From the NCBI GenBank assembly GCA_905221605.1, contig CAJNDS010002419.1:1-64000 (forward strand): 64,000 bases of DNA. The letters run 5' to 3'. The position numbers and the translations under genes are program-made. How positions within the stretch are numbered: position 1 is the first letter of the stretch; every line of letters begins with the position of its first letter. This DNA comes from Symbiodinium natans (Eukaryota; Sar; Dinophyceae; Suessiales; Symbiodiniaceae). Shown here piece by piece: positions 1 to 9,104 of this stretch. A model generated the notes under the pieces. The model was not told the origin of the DNA, made no database searches, and saw only the letters and a list, made by a program, of their open reading frames with translations.

Positions 1-110
1 GTTTAGGGGTTTAGGGGTTTAGGGGTTTAGGGGTTTAGGGGTTTAGGGGGTTTAGGGGGTTTAGGGGGTTTAGGGGGTTTAGGGGGTTTAGGGGGTTAGG
101 GTTTAGGTTT
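1..110 (+). repeat. telomere-like array, 8-bp variant (TTTAGGGG)n
   Basis: Tandem TTTAGGGG units drift into TTTAGGGGG units. This is an interstitial relative of the plant/dinoflagellate telomere repeat TTTAGGG. The array runs off the left edge, and coding-type exons follow, so it is not evidence of a chromosome end. Confidence 0.95.
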
Positions 111-148
111 GCCTAGTTCCTCGTAACTTCCCGCTTGGGACCCGCAAG

Positions 149-219
149 GAACGCGGCTGCCGCCTGATGTCGTCAGCTACGGCGCAGCCAGTGGAGCCTT
201 GCAGGAGGCCCACTATCAG
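149..219 (+). CDS. PPR-like exon (possible upstream part of PPR gene)
   Basis: An open frame after an AG acceptor at 147-148 reads RLPPDVVSYGAASGAL, which matches the start of a PPR repeat (PDVVSYxAAISA). The 3' boundary is unclear because the frame stays open beyond 219. It may be the first visible exon of the PPR gene that continues at 736. Confidence 0.5.
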
Positions 220-370
220 CCCTTAAGGGTTTTAAGGATTCTTGTTAAGGAAACTTTTCTGACTTTTCTTAGTGAAGACACCATCTTAGGGCTACAAAAT
301 AGACGATAGACAGTAGCCTTATGATGGTACCTTAATCTTTAAGTTCCTTCACCAGAATTCAGTTCTTCCT

Positions 371-419
371 AAACCCTAAACCCTAAACCCTAAACCCCTA
401 AACCCTAAACCCTAAACCC
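371..419 (-). repeat. (CCCTAAA)n array
   Basis: A short array written CCCTAAA on the + strand. With the TTTAGGG array at about 520-570 it flanks an open stretch at 425-518 that may be a further short exon of unknown frame. Confidence 0.9.
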
Positions 420-519
420 ATTTTTTGCAAGAGTTCGGTTCCCCATGTCAAAGCCTTATGCAGTTCCTGAAGCCCCATCACACCCGAAACCTCCACTCTG
501 CACAGCCCTAAGACAGCTG

Positions 520-570
520 GGTTTAGGGTTTAGGGTTTAGGGTTTAGGGTTTTTGGTTTAGGGTTTAGGG
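520..570 (+). repeat. (TTTAGGG)n array
   Basis: A forward-orientation telomere-like array directly after the possible short exon at 425-518, giving the CCCTAAA-exon-TTTAGGG arrangement seen across the window. Confidence 0.9.
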
Positions 571-735
571 TTTAGGCCTAGAGACATTGCTAGAAACCTG
601 CCACCCTCACAAGGCCAAATGCCTTCTTCCCGAACGCCAGAAATGCCCTAAATCCATCTAAGCCCTACGTCTCTTTTGCAAGCCCCTACATCCCTGCAAA
701 CCCGCAACCCCTCTGCCCTAGAAACCCTAAAGCAG

Positions 736-811
736 CCTACGACCAGAGGCATGGTGCTGGGGACTGCTCCTCTTGAAGAAGATGTTTGTGGCCGGCATTC
801 GGCCGAACCAG
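736..811 (+). CDS. PPR exon
   Basis: Acceptor CAG ends at 735. The frame from 737 reads LLLLKKMFVAGIRPNQ, the second helix and loop of a PPR repeat. It ends at CAG|gtggtg (donor 812) and continues in phase into 940. Confidence 0.65.
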
Positions 812-3533
812 GTGGTGTCCTGACTTTCCGGTTTGCAAAGGTTTCCTAACCTCTTGTCCTAAGGAAGCTGAAATTAAGTTACTTTATCTGCTTCTTGGAG
901 TTGTTATGATGAGCGCGCGATTTGCAAGCTGGCAACAAGGTCCACACGTCGGTGGCCACCGCGCCCGCCAGCACTGCGCAGTGGCCCAAGGCGCTCGCGC
1001 TACTCGCAATGGCAGGGGCATCAGGACATGATTCTGGGCGCACGAATGGTACTCTTTCACCCTCCTGTGGGATTGATTTTGGGTTTGTGTTAAAGGGCTA
1101 GAGGAACTTGAGTTGCCTTAAGGTAATTTACCGCCAAGAATGTACAGCGAATAGTATCGTATCCATTTAGCGGGCCAGAAGTCCTCAACCCCAAACCCGA
1201 AACCCTAAACAGCCCTAAACCACCTTAAACCACCCTAAACCCTAAACCCTAAACCCTAAACCCTAAACCCTAAACCCTAAACCCTAAACCCTAAACCCTA
1301 AACCCTAAACCCTAAACCCTAACTTTTGCGAACCCAGGATCCTGATCAGCTCACCTACACATCAAGCATCAGCATCTTCGAAGCGCCGGGATTCTTGGTA
1401 GCCCCGTGGTACCCTTTTGCTCTCTTTTACTGGTTCAAGGTTCAGGTTTCCTTATAAGGTAAGCAATTTCCTCAAAAAAACGGGATAGCTTGGGATGTTC
1501 CCCCTTATCCGAGCAGTCCCTACTAGGGATTATAATTGGAAGGACTGCTAGTATAAGGGGAGCATCCCCATGGGTACCCTTCGTGTGATATGGCTACTGG
1601 GCTACCAAGGATTGTGGCAGGTGGCACTGCAGTTATTCGCAAGCATGCCAATAGTCGCAGCCAGGCCTCATATCATCACCTACAACGCGGTAGTCAGCAC
1701 CGCCGCGACCAAGTGGGACGTGGCGTTGCAGCTTTCTTCCATGGTGTCTAGGATCCGGAGGAAGCCCTTATTCCTTTTTTTTTTTAAGGGTTGGGGTTTC
1801 CTTATATAATCCCCTTGAAACCAAAATGGGTACCCGCTTTTTTCCCAGGTTACTCTTGGGTCTAGGTGTCGACCATCCCGTCGAAGCCTGACGTCATCAC
1901 CTTCAATGCCACCGTCAGCGCCTGCGAAAGGACGGGGCAGTGGACAGTTGCAGCCCCTTGGGGACGAAACGAACCCGAAAATTGGGGCCACTATATTTCA
2001 TATGAAAGTAGTATGAACCACAAAGCCCTTCTAGGGTTCATGTAGTCCCCAAGGTTCAGAAGCTTGAAGAGATGTCGTCCGCAGTGCTGAAGCCTGATGT
2101 CATTACGCTGAGCTCCTGCATCAGTGCAGCTGAGAAGTCTTCCTTCTGGCAGCTTGCGCTATACCTGCTGGAGGTGATGCGTGACAAGCACATACGTGCA
2201 AACGAGGTCACCTACAACGCCGCGATCAGCGCCTGTGAGAAGGGCGGCAGGCAATGGCAAAAGGCGCTTGCTCTTTTGGCTGAGATGCCGTCAGCCGAGG
2301 CACTGCCAAATGAGATCTCTTACAACGCGGCCATAAGCGCATCTGAGAAAAGTGGGGAGTGGCAGTGGGCCCTCACACTTCTGAACAGCATGAGGGCATC
2401 GCGCCTAAGACCCAACACCACCACCTTCAGTGCTGCAATCAGCGCATGCGACAAGGCGCGGGTACCTTGGGAGGAGATGAACCCTAACATTGGGGTCATA
2501 TACCTTGACTACTACACTACATACTAAGGTATGTGAACCCTAAAGCCCTTTTGGGGTTCTTGATTCTTAGTAAGGTATATGAACCCTAAAACCCTTTTAG
2601 GGTTCATTTAGTCCCCAAGGTATGGGCGCTAGCTCACTACTTGCTCTCCGAGATGCAGAATCTCCGGATCCCGACCAACCGGATCACCTGCAACGCTTCG
2701 CTTGCTGCCTGCCAGAAGGTGGGGGGTCTCGTGTCGATTTGGTGTACACCAAGTAGCCTAGACCCTAAACCCGAAAGCCAAACCCTCAAGCTTCAAGGAA
2801 TTGTAGAATTCAAGCAGGGGCCTCCGGGAGCCTAGCAGTAATTCAACAATTTTGCAGGGGTTGCGGTAGGAACCAGGTAATTAAAAACATGATCGTCCCG
2901 GGTTTCGATTTGGCGTTGCTTTCTTGCTGCTCGTTCCTTGAAGCCACACTTCTGATGAAGCATGTAGCTTGGGATGTTCCCCCCTTATACTAACAGTCCT
3001 TTAAGCAGGGCTTAGGATTTGTACCCCCCAAATATCACCCCTATTCATGGACTGCTAGTATAAAGGAAAAAACCTTCCCAACAAGTGGCACTTCTGGGCC
3101 GCACCAAGAAGCGCAGGCAGCCCAGTGGCGAATTGCCCTGCAGCTCTATGACGAGATGCCTTTGGCAGCAATTCTCCCCGACGAGACGAGCTTCACCTGC
3201 GCCATCGGATCTTGCGAGGTGTCGTCGAAGCAAGGGTAGCTCGGTCGGCCGTTGGGACATGTTTCTATTTCTCCCCCTTTTTGGGTTTTAAGAGGATCAT
3301 ACTCAGGAACATCTTTTCCGAAACCCTAAACCCGAAACCCCAAACCCTAAACCCTAAACCCTAAAACCCTAAACCCTAAACCCTAAAACCCTAAACACCA
3401 AACCCCTAAAACCCTAAAACCCGAAAGCCCTAAACCTCAGGGCCATCCCAGGCAAGTTCTTGAACTCTTGGAGGCCTTGGCTGAGTCAGCCATGAGTTTG
3501 CCACTGCTCCAACGAGCAGCACGATCGCCCAGG
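736..3533 (+). CDS. Multi-exon PPR (pentatricopeptide repeat) protein gene
   Basis: Exons I can support: 736-811, 940-about 1020, 1338-1389, 1610-1743, 1866-1952, 2054-2461, 2620-2718, 3117-about 3236, 3441-3533. Joined in frame, they give consecutive ~35-residue helical repeats with the dinoflagellate PPR signature (PDVITYNAAISACEKGGQW followed by ALxLLxEM). The spacing from the Trp to the Met of each repeat is kept at 11 residues across the exon joins, which is how the splice sites were chosen. PPR proteins bind single-stranded RNA, usually in organelles, where they guide editing, cleavage or stability. No start codon, targeting peptide or certain stop was found, so both ends are missing or undetermined. 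Four introns consist of one inverted-repeat element each (1390-1609, 1744-1865, 1953-2053, 2462-2619). Inferred intron ends include GA-AG, GC-AG and GT-AG. The family call is firm; the RNA target is unknown. Confidence 0.85.
940..1020 (+). CDS. PPR exon
   Basis: Frame GTC CAC ACG TCG reads VHTSVATAPASTAQWPKALA, a PPR first helix with the QW-x-KAL motif. It follows PNQ of the preceding exon exactly as expected of a repeat. The 3' end is uncertain within a few bases. Confidence 0.65.
1201..1321 (-). repeat. (CCCTAAA)n array upstream of PPR exon
   Basis: About 14 near-perfect CCCTAAA units ending 16 bases before the acceptor at 1337. Confidence 0.95.
1338..1389 (+). CDS. PPR exon
   Basis: Follows AACCCAG. 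Reads DPDQLTYTSSISIFEAP and joins in phase to 1610. The join needs a GA donor at 1390 (CCGG|GATT); the GGATT motif is repeated at the far side of the intron. Confidence 0.75.
1390..1609 (+). mobile_element. Family A introner, interrupted by a family C element; exact PPR intron
   Basis: The ends are inverted repeats: CTTGGTAGCCC...GTGGTACCC at the left and GGCTACTGGGCTACCAAG at the right. GGATT is duplicated at the borders. Removing the element restores the PPR frame (EAPGLWQVALQLF), so it behaves as a GA-AG intron. Its interior is broken at about 1489-1571 by a family C element. Four other copies (13790, 36444, 50659, 60531) are not broken. Confidence 0.8.
1489..1571 (+). mobile_element. Family C inverted-repeat element nested in family A
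   Basis: Ends GCTTGGGATGTTCCCCCTTAT and ATAAGGGGAGCATCCCCA are complementary, with AGTCC/GGACT continuing inward. Compared with intact family A copies, the host sequence AAACGGG|TACCC is split here with a short repeated GGG(A)TA. Confidence 0.8.
1610..1743 (+). CDS. PPR exon
   Basis: Reads LWQVALQLFASM, then RPHIITYNAVVSTA and KWDVALQLSSM: one full PPR repeat and the start of the next. It ends at ATG before donor GTGTCT at 1744. Confidence 0.8.
1744..1865 (+). mobile_element. Family B introner; exact PPR intron
   Basis: Carries the family B ends CTAGGATCCGGAGGAAGCCC and GGTTACTCTTGGGTCTAG with a T-rich left half and ACCAAAA..GGGTACCC right half. GTGTC occurs at both borders. A GT-AG intron that, when removed, restores SSM-VSTIPSKPDVITFN. 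Confidence 0.8.
1866..1952 (+). CDS. PPR exon
   Basis: Reads KPDVITFNATVSACERTGQW followed by TVA. To keep the repeat spacing the exon must stop at GCA (1952), with a GC donor (gccccttgg). Confidence 0.75.
1953..2053 (+). mobile_element. Family L introner; GC-AG PPR intron
   Basis: Ends CCCCTTGGGGAC and GTCCCCAAGG are inverted repeats, with AGGGTTCATGTAGTCCCC at the right end shared with the element at 2462-2619. Joining 1952 to 2054 gives the expected W-to-M spacing of a PPR repeat. Confidence 0.7.
2054..2461 (+). CDS. Large PPR exon (about four repeats)
   Basis: The longest clean exon in the window. It contains LKPDVITLSSCISAAEKS, ANEVTYNAAISACEKGG, LPNEISYNAAISASEKSG and LRPNTTTFSAAISACDKA, each followed by a WxxALxLLxxM helix. 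An ATG at 2072 is internal to the repeat series and is not a convincing start. The exon ends at CGG|GTACCT. Confidence 0.9.
2462..2619 (+). mobile_element. Family L introner with internal duplication; GT-AG PPR intron
   Basis: Border motifs GGTACCTTGG and CCAAGGTATGG are inverted. Inside, the AAGGTAT(A/G)TGAACCCTAAA module occurs twice (2528 and 2572). Splicing 2461 to 2620 yields ACDKARVWALAHYLLSEM, a perfect PPR spacing. Confidence 0.8.
2620..2718 (+). CDS. PPR exon
   Basis: Reads VWALAHYLLSEMQNLRIPTN, then RITCNASLAACQK. It ends AAG|GTGGGG. Phase 0 into 3117. Confidence 0.85.
2966..3080 (+). mobile_element. Family C inverted-repeat element inside a PPR intron
   Basis: Left end GCTTGGGATGTTCCCCCCTT, then TACTAACAGTCCTT. 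The right end, GGACTGCTAGTATAAAGG, is complementary to it. Lies in the intron 2719-3116. Confidence 0.75.
3117..3236 (+). CDS. PPR exon
   Basis: After GCGCAG. Reads AAQWRIALQLYDEM, then LPDETSFTCAIGSCEVSSKQ. It continues ACQK of the previous exon exactly. The 3' boundary is within a few bases of 3236. Confidence 0.8.
3325..3430 (-). repeat. Degenerate (CCCTAAA)n array
   Basis: CCCTAAA units mixed with CCCGAAA and CCCTAAAA variants, ending just before the acceptor at 3440. Confidence 0.9.
3441..3533 (+). CDS. PPR exon, degenerate
   Basis: Reads GHPRQVLELLEALAESAMSL, resembling the second helix of a PPR repeat. The frame stops where a TTTAGGG array starts; the donor would be GTTTAG, that is, the repeat itself. 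This is the last PPR signal in this part. Confidence 0.55.
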
Positions 3534-3957
3534 GTTTAGGGTTTAGGATTTAGGGTTTAGGGCCACTTGAATGTGGCTTCCGTGGTTTTGGGCTAGTTCT
3601 GTTTAGGGTTTAGGGTTTCGGGTTTTCGTTTTAGGGTTTCGGGGGCGTGGGGGGGGGGGGGGGGGTGGATGACCTAATTTTGTGATTGTATCGGCTTAGA
3701 AACACAAACGACCCAGGAACCCTCCCGAAAGCGGTTTAGGGCTGAGGGCTTACGGTTTCAGGGTTTTAGGGTGTTACGGACTTAGGGTTTTAGGGTTTGG
3801 GGGTTTAGGTTCAGGGCTTCTGCCCTGAACTAAACCCTAACCCGTAGATAGGCTCAGAGTATCACCCCCGAAGCCTGTGGGTCTCGGGCCCCAAAAGCCC
3901 GTGGAGCTTTGCGGGAACTGCGAGCAGTGGAAAGCAGGGCAAGAATGGGACTTTCAC

Positions 3958-3973
3958 GAAAGAGTGCGAGAGC

Positions 3974-4013
<40 letters not shown>

Positions 4014-4014
4014 A

Positions 4015-4045
<31 letters not shown>

Positions 4046-4046
4046 C
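3958..4046. repeat. (GA)n microsatellite
   Basis: Nearly pure GAGA tract with a few CA interruptions. The open frames across it are Leu/Ser repeats and not genes. Confidence 0.9.
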
Positions 4047-4439
4047 TGAGTAGGCCTGATTTGGCAGCGCCGTGCTACATTCACACAACAATATGGCACG
4101 CTGGAGGCTTGCAAAGTTCAAAGCGTAACATAGTAGCAGACTTGTCAATCACACCCGCTGCTGCTAGCATTCGGGCAGTCAACCCAAAACCCTAAACCCC
4201 AAACCATAAACCCTAAACCCGAAACGGCAACCCTAAAGTCCTAAAGTGTATTCAAGTCACTTATTGCTCTTCTTACTGTGCAGCGGAGGTCCCCTCCCTA
4301 TGAAAAGCCATTTCTACTGGTTCTTCGTAGGAAATGACTGGAAGTAGGTACCTTAGATCATCCCATATATAACTCTGGGACTCTATAGGGACCCGCGTTC
4401 CCTACTGAGAGCCAGAGCCCTGGACCCTAGACCCTAGAC

Positions 4440-4521
4440 CCTAAACCCTAACCCTAAACCCTAAACCCTAAACCCGAAACCCGAAACCCTAAACCCTAAA
4501 CCCTAAACCCTAAACCCTAAC
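4440..4521 (-). repeat. (CCCTAAA)n array
   Basis: Array ending eight bases before the acceptor of the exon at 4529. Confidence 0.95.
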
Positions 4522-4528
4522 TTTGCAG

Positions 4529-4577
4529 GATCCGCCGGCGACTTTCGATGCCAGCATTCCAGAGTCCAGGCTCGTAG
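4529..4577 (+). CDS. Short exon, unknown protein
   Basis: TTTGCAG acceptor, open frame DPPATFDASIPESRLV, donor GTAGTC. Flanked by CCCTAAA upstream and TTTAGGG downstream. Not recognised. Confidence 0.45.
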
Positions 4578-4654
4578 GTAGTCCAAAAGCATGACCTGCA
4601 CCCCCACCCCCCCGCCCCCGCCCCCCCCCCGGGTTTAGGGTTTAGGGTTTAGGG

Positions 4655-4787
4655 TACTTATAATAACTCAATTATCAGTGGAGTTAGAACTCACTTATAT
4701 GCCCCTTAAGTACCCAGGTAGGGTTGTAATTGGGTTTTATAAGTACAGGTCTACTTGGGTTACTAAGTACCATGAACCTCCAAGTAC
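4655..4787 (+). mobile_element. Family D element
   Basis: Left part GTACTTATAATAACTCAATTAT and right part ACTAAGTACCATGAACCTCC belong to a family repeated at 4984, 14421, 20957, 21635, 30060, 40516, 44019, 55776 and 61028. Better-preserved copies begin TACTTGGAGGTTCATGGTAC and end in its reverse complement. Confidence 0.65.
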
Positions 4788-4983
4788 GGATCTAGGGTTC
4801 AGGCTTTAGGGCTTAGGGCTCAGGGTTTAGGCATAAGGCCAACGGTGTCGTCACTTTGAGTGTCTTCAGGGTATCATGCAGGGTTCTTAAGGGGGTCTCG
4901 GTAGGGCTTGTCAGTCAATCAATATATATATATATATGTACTGGAGCCACGTGAACCGAGGAGCCCCATAGGAAAAAAAAGTA

Positions 4984-5104
4984 TACTTGAAGGTTCATGG
5001 GTACCGTTTACAAGTACTCTAAATCAGGTCATACCTTAGAACCCTTAGTTGCCTTGGTTAGAACCTTACTTATAGTTAAGTGGCCATGAACCTCCATGTA
5101 TGAC
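4984..5104 (+). mobile_element. Family D element
   Basis: Begins TACTTGAAGGTTCATGGGTA and ends GGCCATGAACCTCCATGTA. The ends are inverted repeats. Confidence 0.7.
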
Positions 5105-5506
5105 TTGAGCTTGACTTGCCGACCCGGGATACCCACATCATGTCACACAAGCTTTACAGTTATTCGCCTCGCGTGAAGCTTCGACCCTCCTCTCCTCCTC
5201 CATGTCTGGCTTAGAGTTTAGGGTTTAGGGTTTTTAGGATTTAAGGCTTAGGGCTTAGGGCTTAGGCTTTTGGGTTTAAGGTTTAAGGTTTAGTGTTTAG
5301 GGTCGGGGTTTCAGAGTTGCAAGGTTGTAGAGTCTGATTCTATAGCCTATAGCACTCTCTGTATGAAGCTTCGGCGCTCATCAGAGCAGAGTCATAGAAC
5401 ACCAAATCCCAAACCCTCAAGCCTAAACCCTAAACCCTGAATCCTGAACCCTGAGCCCTAAGCCCTAAGCCCTAAGCCTTAAATCCTTAAAACTAGGACC
5501 CACCAG

Positions 5507-5604
5507 CCACGAAGAAATGCATCTTAACCTCCGGGGATGCCTTCGAGACGCTGGGCATGGACGTGACACAGCTCTTGCCAAACGATTTTTACGAGCATGT
5601 CTGC
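5507..5604 (+). CDS. Exon of unrecognised protein
   Basis: After CACCAG, one frame is fully open and codon use is GC-rich at third positions: TKKCILTSGDAFETLGMDV followed by TQLLPNDFYEHVCG. A long CCCTAAA array starts immediately after, which breaks the usual polarity. No family recognised. Confidence 0.55.
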
Positions 5605-5606
5605 GG

Positions 5607-5763
5607 AAACCCTAAACCCTAAACCCTAAACCCTAAACCCTAAGCCCTAAGCCCTAAGCCCTAAGCCCTAAGCCCTAAGCCTAAACCCTAAACCCTAAAC
5701 CCTAAACCCTAAACCCTAAACCCTAAACCCTAAACCCTAAACCCTAAACCCTAAACCCTAAAC
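5607..5763 (-). repeat. (CCCTAAA)n array with CCCTAAG variants
   Basis: About 22 units; the central ones are CCCTAAG. Confidence 0.95.
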
Positions 5764-5911
5764 AACACAACTCATGTGTGCAACACCAAAAGGTCTGGAA
5801 GGATGGTGCGGCAGCAGATTTCTTCCCGACACAAACAGTCCAGGCAACATGCATGTCTTTGAGCAGGCGGCTGTGCATGAACCTCCAGCTGACCAAATGT
5901 CATGTCTACAG

Positions 5912-6060
5912 GGTATGACCGAGGCTGTGGTTCAGATGGGTGCAGGGAATGCAAGTGCGGTGGACCAGGCTGTCTTGCAGAAATGCAAGGAGATGAATGC
6001 CATCGCGGTTGTCGTCCAGGGGGTGTCAGCCTTTATAGTCGCCAATCGCAATCTGGGATG
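5912..6060 (+). CDS. Exon of unrecognised protein
   Basis: After CTACAG, the frame reads GMTEAVVQMGAGNASAVDQA, then VLQKCKEMNAIAVVVQ and on through GVSAFIVANRN. Predicted helical. The true end may be CAG at 6019 or lie near the family B element at 6066. Confidence 0.5.
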
Positions 6061-6065
6061 GGCCC

Positions 6066-6172
6066 AGCGGAGTAGGCCCGCATTTCCCTTTGTTTAAGTG
6101 TGTAGGTTCCCTTATATGCCGCTTTAAACAAGGAAGGGCACTCTTTGCATTCTTAGGTTCCTCTTAGGTCTA
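6066..6172 (+). mobile_element. Family B element
   Basis: GGAGTAGGCCC...ATTTCCC at the left; GGCACTCTTTGCATTCTTAGG and CTCTTAGGTCTA at the right. Adjoins the open frame before it, so it may be an intron or part of one. Confidence 0.65.
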
Positions 6173-6279
6173 ACCCTAAGCCCTAATCCCTAAACCCCAA
6201 ACCCTAAATCCTAAACCCTAGACCCTAAACCCTAGACCCTAAACCCTAAACCCTAGCTTGCTCTTGGTTCTAGATATAG

Positions 6280-6365
6280 ATCTCTGCAGCCCCCAGCCCG
6301 CCACCAGGCAAGGAGCAACGACAAGGCCACCGGGCAGACTGCTTCTCATCAATGGGGCCGAGGGG
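6280..6365 (+). CDS. Possible exon, unknown
   Basis: Preceded by CTCTGCAG and followed by TTTAGGG-like sequence. Two frames are open, so the product cannot be given. Weak call based mainly on position between the two array types. Confidence 0.25.
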
Positions 6366-6659
6366 GTTTATGGGGGATTAGGGTTTAGAGTTTACAGTCC
6401 GCGCTGGCTGTCTCGTCCCCAGGGGTTCACAAGGGCGCCAAGCGGCTTGAGGATTGCATAGAGGTGCAAAGAGGGGTTTTATCAGTTTATGGTCCAGAGA
6501 GTTTGTGAGGGTGTCGGGTTTTACTTGGCGGAGAGGTTCGACCTCCTATGTACAGAAGGAACCCTGAGCCCACCCTGGTGACTTTTTGTGCCCTTCGCTG
6601 GGGTCGAAGACCCTCAGCTCCTCAGACCGTATTCCCTGAACCCTGAGCCCTCAACCTTA

Positions 6660-6803
6660 AATCCTAAAAACCCTAAACCCTAAACCCTAAACCCTAAACC
6701 CTAAAACCCTAAACCCTAAACCCTAAACCCTAAACCCTAAACCCTAAACCCTAAACCCTAAACCCTAAACCCTAAACCCTAAACCCTAAACCCTAAACCC
6801 TAC
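6660..6803 (-). repeat. (CCCTAAA)n array
   Basis: About 20 near-perfect units upstream of the exon at 6827. Confidence 0.97.
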
Positions 6804-6826
6804 GCACGCAACTGCGCCTTTTGCAG

Positions 6827-6912
6827 GGCCACAGAGGAGGCCGCCGTCTGGGTGAAGGCAGCGCTAAAGAACATCGACTCGCAACCTTCCGTGCTCAAGA
6901 CCCTCGACATGC
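6827..6912 (+). CDS. Exon of unrecognised protein
   Basis: TTTTGCAG acceptor. Open frame ATEEAAVWVKAALKNIDSQ, then PSVLKTLDM. The donor is either C|GTGTAG at 6913 or an earlier AAG|GC. Flanked by CCCTAAA before and TTTAGGG directly after. Confidence 0.6.
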
Positions 6913-6914
6913 GT

Positions 6915-7060
6915 GTAGGGTTTAGGGTTTAGGGTTTTAGGGTTTAGGGTTTAGGGTTTAGGGTTCAGGGTTTAGGGCTTAGGGCTTAGGGCTTAGGGCT
7001 TATAGGGCTTAGGGCTTAGGGGTTGGGGTTTAGGGTTTGGGGTGTTTTTAGGGGTTCTTG
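6915..7060 (+). repeat. (TTTAGGG)n array with GCTTAGG variants
   Basis: Starts within three bases of the exon end and degenerates into GGGCTTA and GGGGTTT units. Confidence 0.95.
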
Positions 7061-7727
7061 GGGTTTAGGGCATGTAGTCTTGCTAAAGGACTTGGGGCTG
7101 CTCCACTATGTTAGGGGTGATTTTCGTATGCTTTTGAAGTTCAGTTTGTATCAATGGGTTTGGTTTTTTGGGTTGTGCCCATTGCTTGTAGCTGTGATAC
7201 GCCCAGCTGCTCCACCTGACTGTCTGCGAATAAACTCCTAGGGTCGGATAAGGGGTACCCTTAAAAGGGAGCCCTTCGTAACCTTCTTCTGTCTCTCTTA
7301 AACTGGGACCTTATTCAGAGGGTCTATGTCCCCAAACGGGTCCCCCTAATCCTGTACCCTATAGACCTGCCGACTGCTGCCGACCTAGTGCTTGGTCATT
7401 GGGTTTAGGGTTTAGGGTTTAGGGTTTAGGGTTTGGGGTTTAGGGTTTGGGGTTTAGGGTTTGGGGTTTACGGTTTTGGGTTTTGGGTTTTGGGTTTAGG
7501 GTATTGCATCTGTCCTTCTGTCTATCTGTCCGTCCAGCAACCTTTGCTTCTATATTTTGAAGGCTTGGGAGTTCAGGGTTTAGGGCGCCGAACCTCCTAT
7601 CTAGCAGCATCTCAGGGAGATTGCTCTTCGTTTCGTGTTCTCTAGGGACTCTCGAAGTCTCAGCCCAAAGACTTTCTCCAATATGGATTCTAGTAGACCC
7701 TACTAAACCCCTGCTAAAGCCGAAGGC

Positions 7728-7856
7728 CCTAAACCCTAAACCCTAAACCCCAAACCCTAAACCCTAAACCCTAAACCCTAAACCCTAAACCCTAAACCCT
7801 AAACCCTAAACCCTAAACCCTAAACCCTAAACCCTAAACCCTAAACCCTAAACCCA
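7728..7856 (-). repeat. (CCCTAAA)n array
   Basis: About 18 near-perfect units upstream of the exon at 7923. Confidence 0.97.
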
Positions 7857-7922
7857 AGCCCTACAAGCCCTAAAAACCCCTTAGAACTCTCAACTTGACG
7901 CCTCCAAACCTCCAGTCACAAG

Positions 7923-8001
7923 TCCTGGTGGCGCGGCTGAGGAAGTGGTTTCGCCTGGAGGATAGCCCGGACGACCGGGTCGGGCGCCCATGCCAGGCTT
8001 T
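7923..8001 (+). CDS. Exon of unrecognised protein
   Basis: Frame VLVARLRKWFRLEDSPDDRV, then GRPCQA. Ends at a consensus donor GTAAGT, one of the few textbook donors here, followed directly by TTTAGGG repeats. Confidence 0.6.
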
Positions 8002-9000
8002 GTAAGTTTAGGGTTTAGGGTTTGGGGTTTAGGGTTTAGGGTTCAGGGTTCAGGGTTCAGGGTTTAGGTTTTAGGGTGTAGGGTTTACAGGTCCAAGGGT
8101 ACAGGCCGGCCCCAAAGCCAGGAAGGGAAGCTCGACTTCTGAATGGGTTTAGGGTTTAGGGTTTAGGGTTTCGGGTTTAGGGTTTAGGGTTTACGGTTTG
8201 GGGTACATTTGGGAGCTTGGTGCTTGGGTTTCGGGTTGTGGATACAGGGTTTAGGTGCTCAGTCGGAAACCACTAACTCGTTGGGTCTTTTCGTGGAAAA
8301 CCTTTGTGGAAGACCGACAAAAGTCGAGAGTGAAGGCGGCCCTCGGAATCCTTCACCCAAATCAACGCACCTTTTCAAATGTCTCGTTCTTGTACACTAG
8401 TGCTTCGGTCGCTTTAGGCTGTTTAGGCCAATGACTACCTAAAGTACCCGAAGCCCATTCCCGAATCCCTAAACCCTTAAACCATAAACCCTTTTAAAGT
8501 GTAGGTAAGTGGAGGGCCAACGCCCCCACCTCACGCCCCCATCACAGGCCCGAACCTCCAAAGCAACACTTGGCCTGAAGCCCTCGACCTTACACAATGC
8601 TTTTAGGGTTTTTGGTCTAGGGGTTTTGGGTTTTGGGGTTTAGGGTTTTAGGTTTTTAGGGTTTTAGGGTTTAGGGCTTAGGGGTTTAGGGGTTCGTGCG
8701 TGTGGGGGGGAGGGGGGAGGGTCTTGGTTCAGGGCTTCAGGTTATGGAAGCTGAGAACGAGAGCTCCCTGGGAGATTCAGAGCTTTAAGCTCGTAAACCC
8801 GATTTAGAGACTGAAGCCCTTGAGATACCCTAAACCCTAAACCCTAAACCCTAAACCCTAAACCCTAAACCCTAAACCCTGTACCCTAAACCCTAAAACC
8901 TGTCAACCCCCTGAACCCCTAAACGCTTCGAAACCCGTGAACCTATGAAGCTAAAAGCCTGTTAAGAGTGACTCTACATGGTATTTAGGGAGCCAAACTC

Positions 9001-9104
9001 AAATGGGGTTTCCGAAAATAGCGGTACCTTGTTGGGGGTCCTTATTATGAAGGGGATCCTACTATCTGGGGATCTATATTGCGGGTCCCCTATTTTCGCA
9101 ACCT
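9001..9104 (+). mobile_element. Family F element
   Basis: GGTACCTTGTTGGGGGTCCTTA..GGGGATCCTACTAT..GGGTCCCCTATTTTCG with complementary ends GGTTTCCGAAAATAG and CTATTTTCGCAACC. A close copy lies at 38074-38167 and a diverged one at 37524-37640. Confidence 0.8.

Noticed and set aside
1-110. True chromosome end
   Set aside because: The array is short, of the 8-base variant, in the wrong place relative to following exons, and dozens of similar arrays occur internally.
3854-4148. Ser/Leu-rich minus-strand frames
   Set aside because: Translation of a GA microsatellite.
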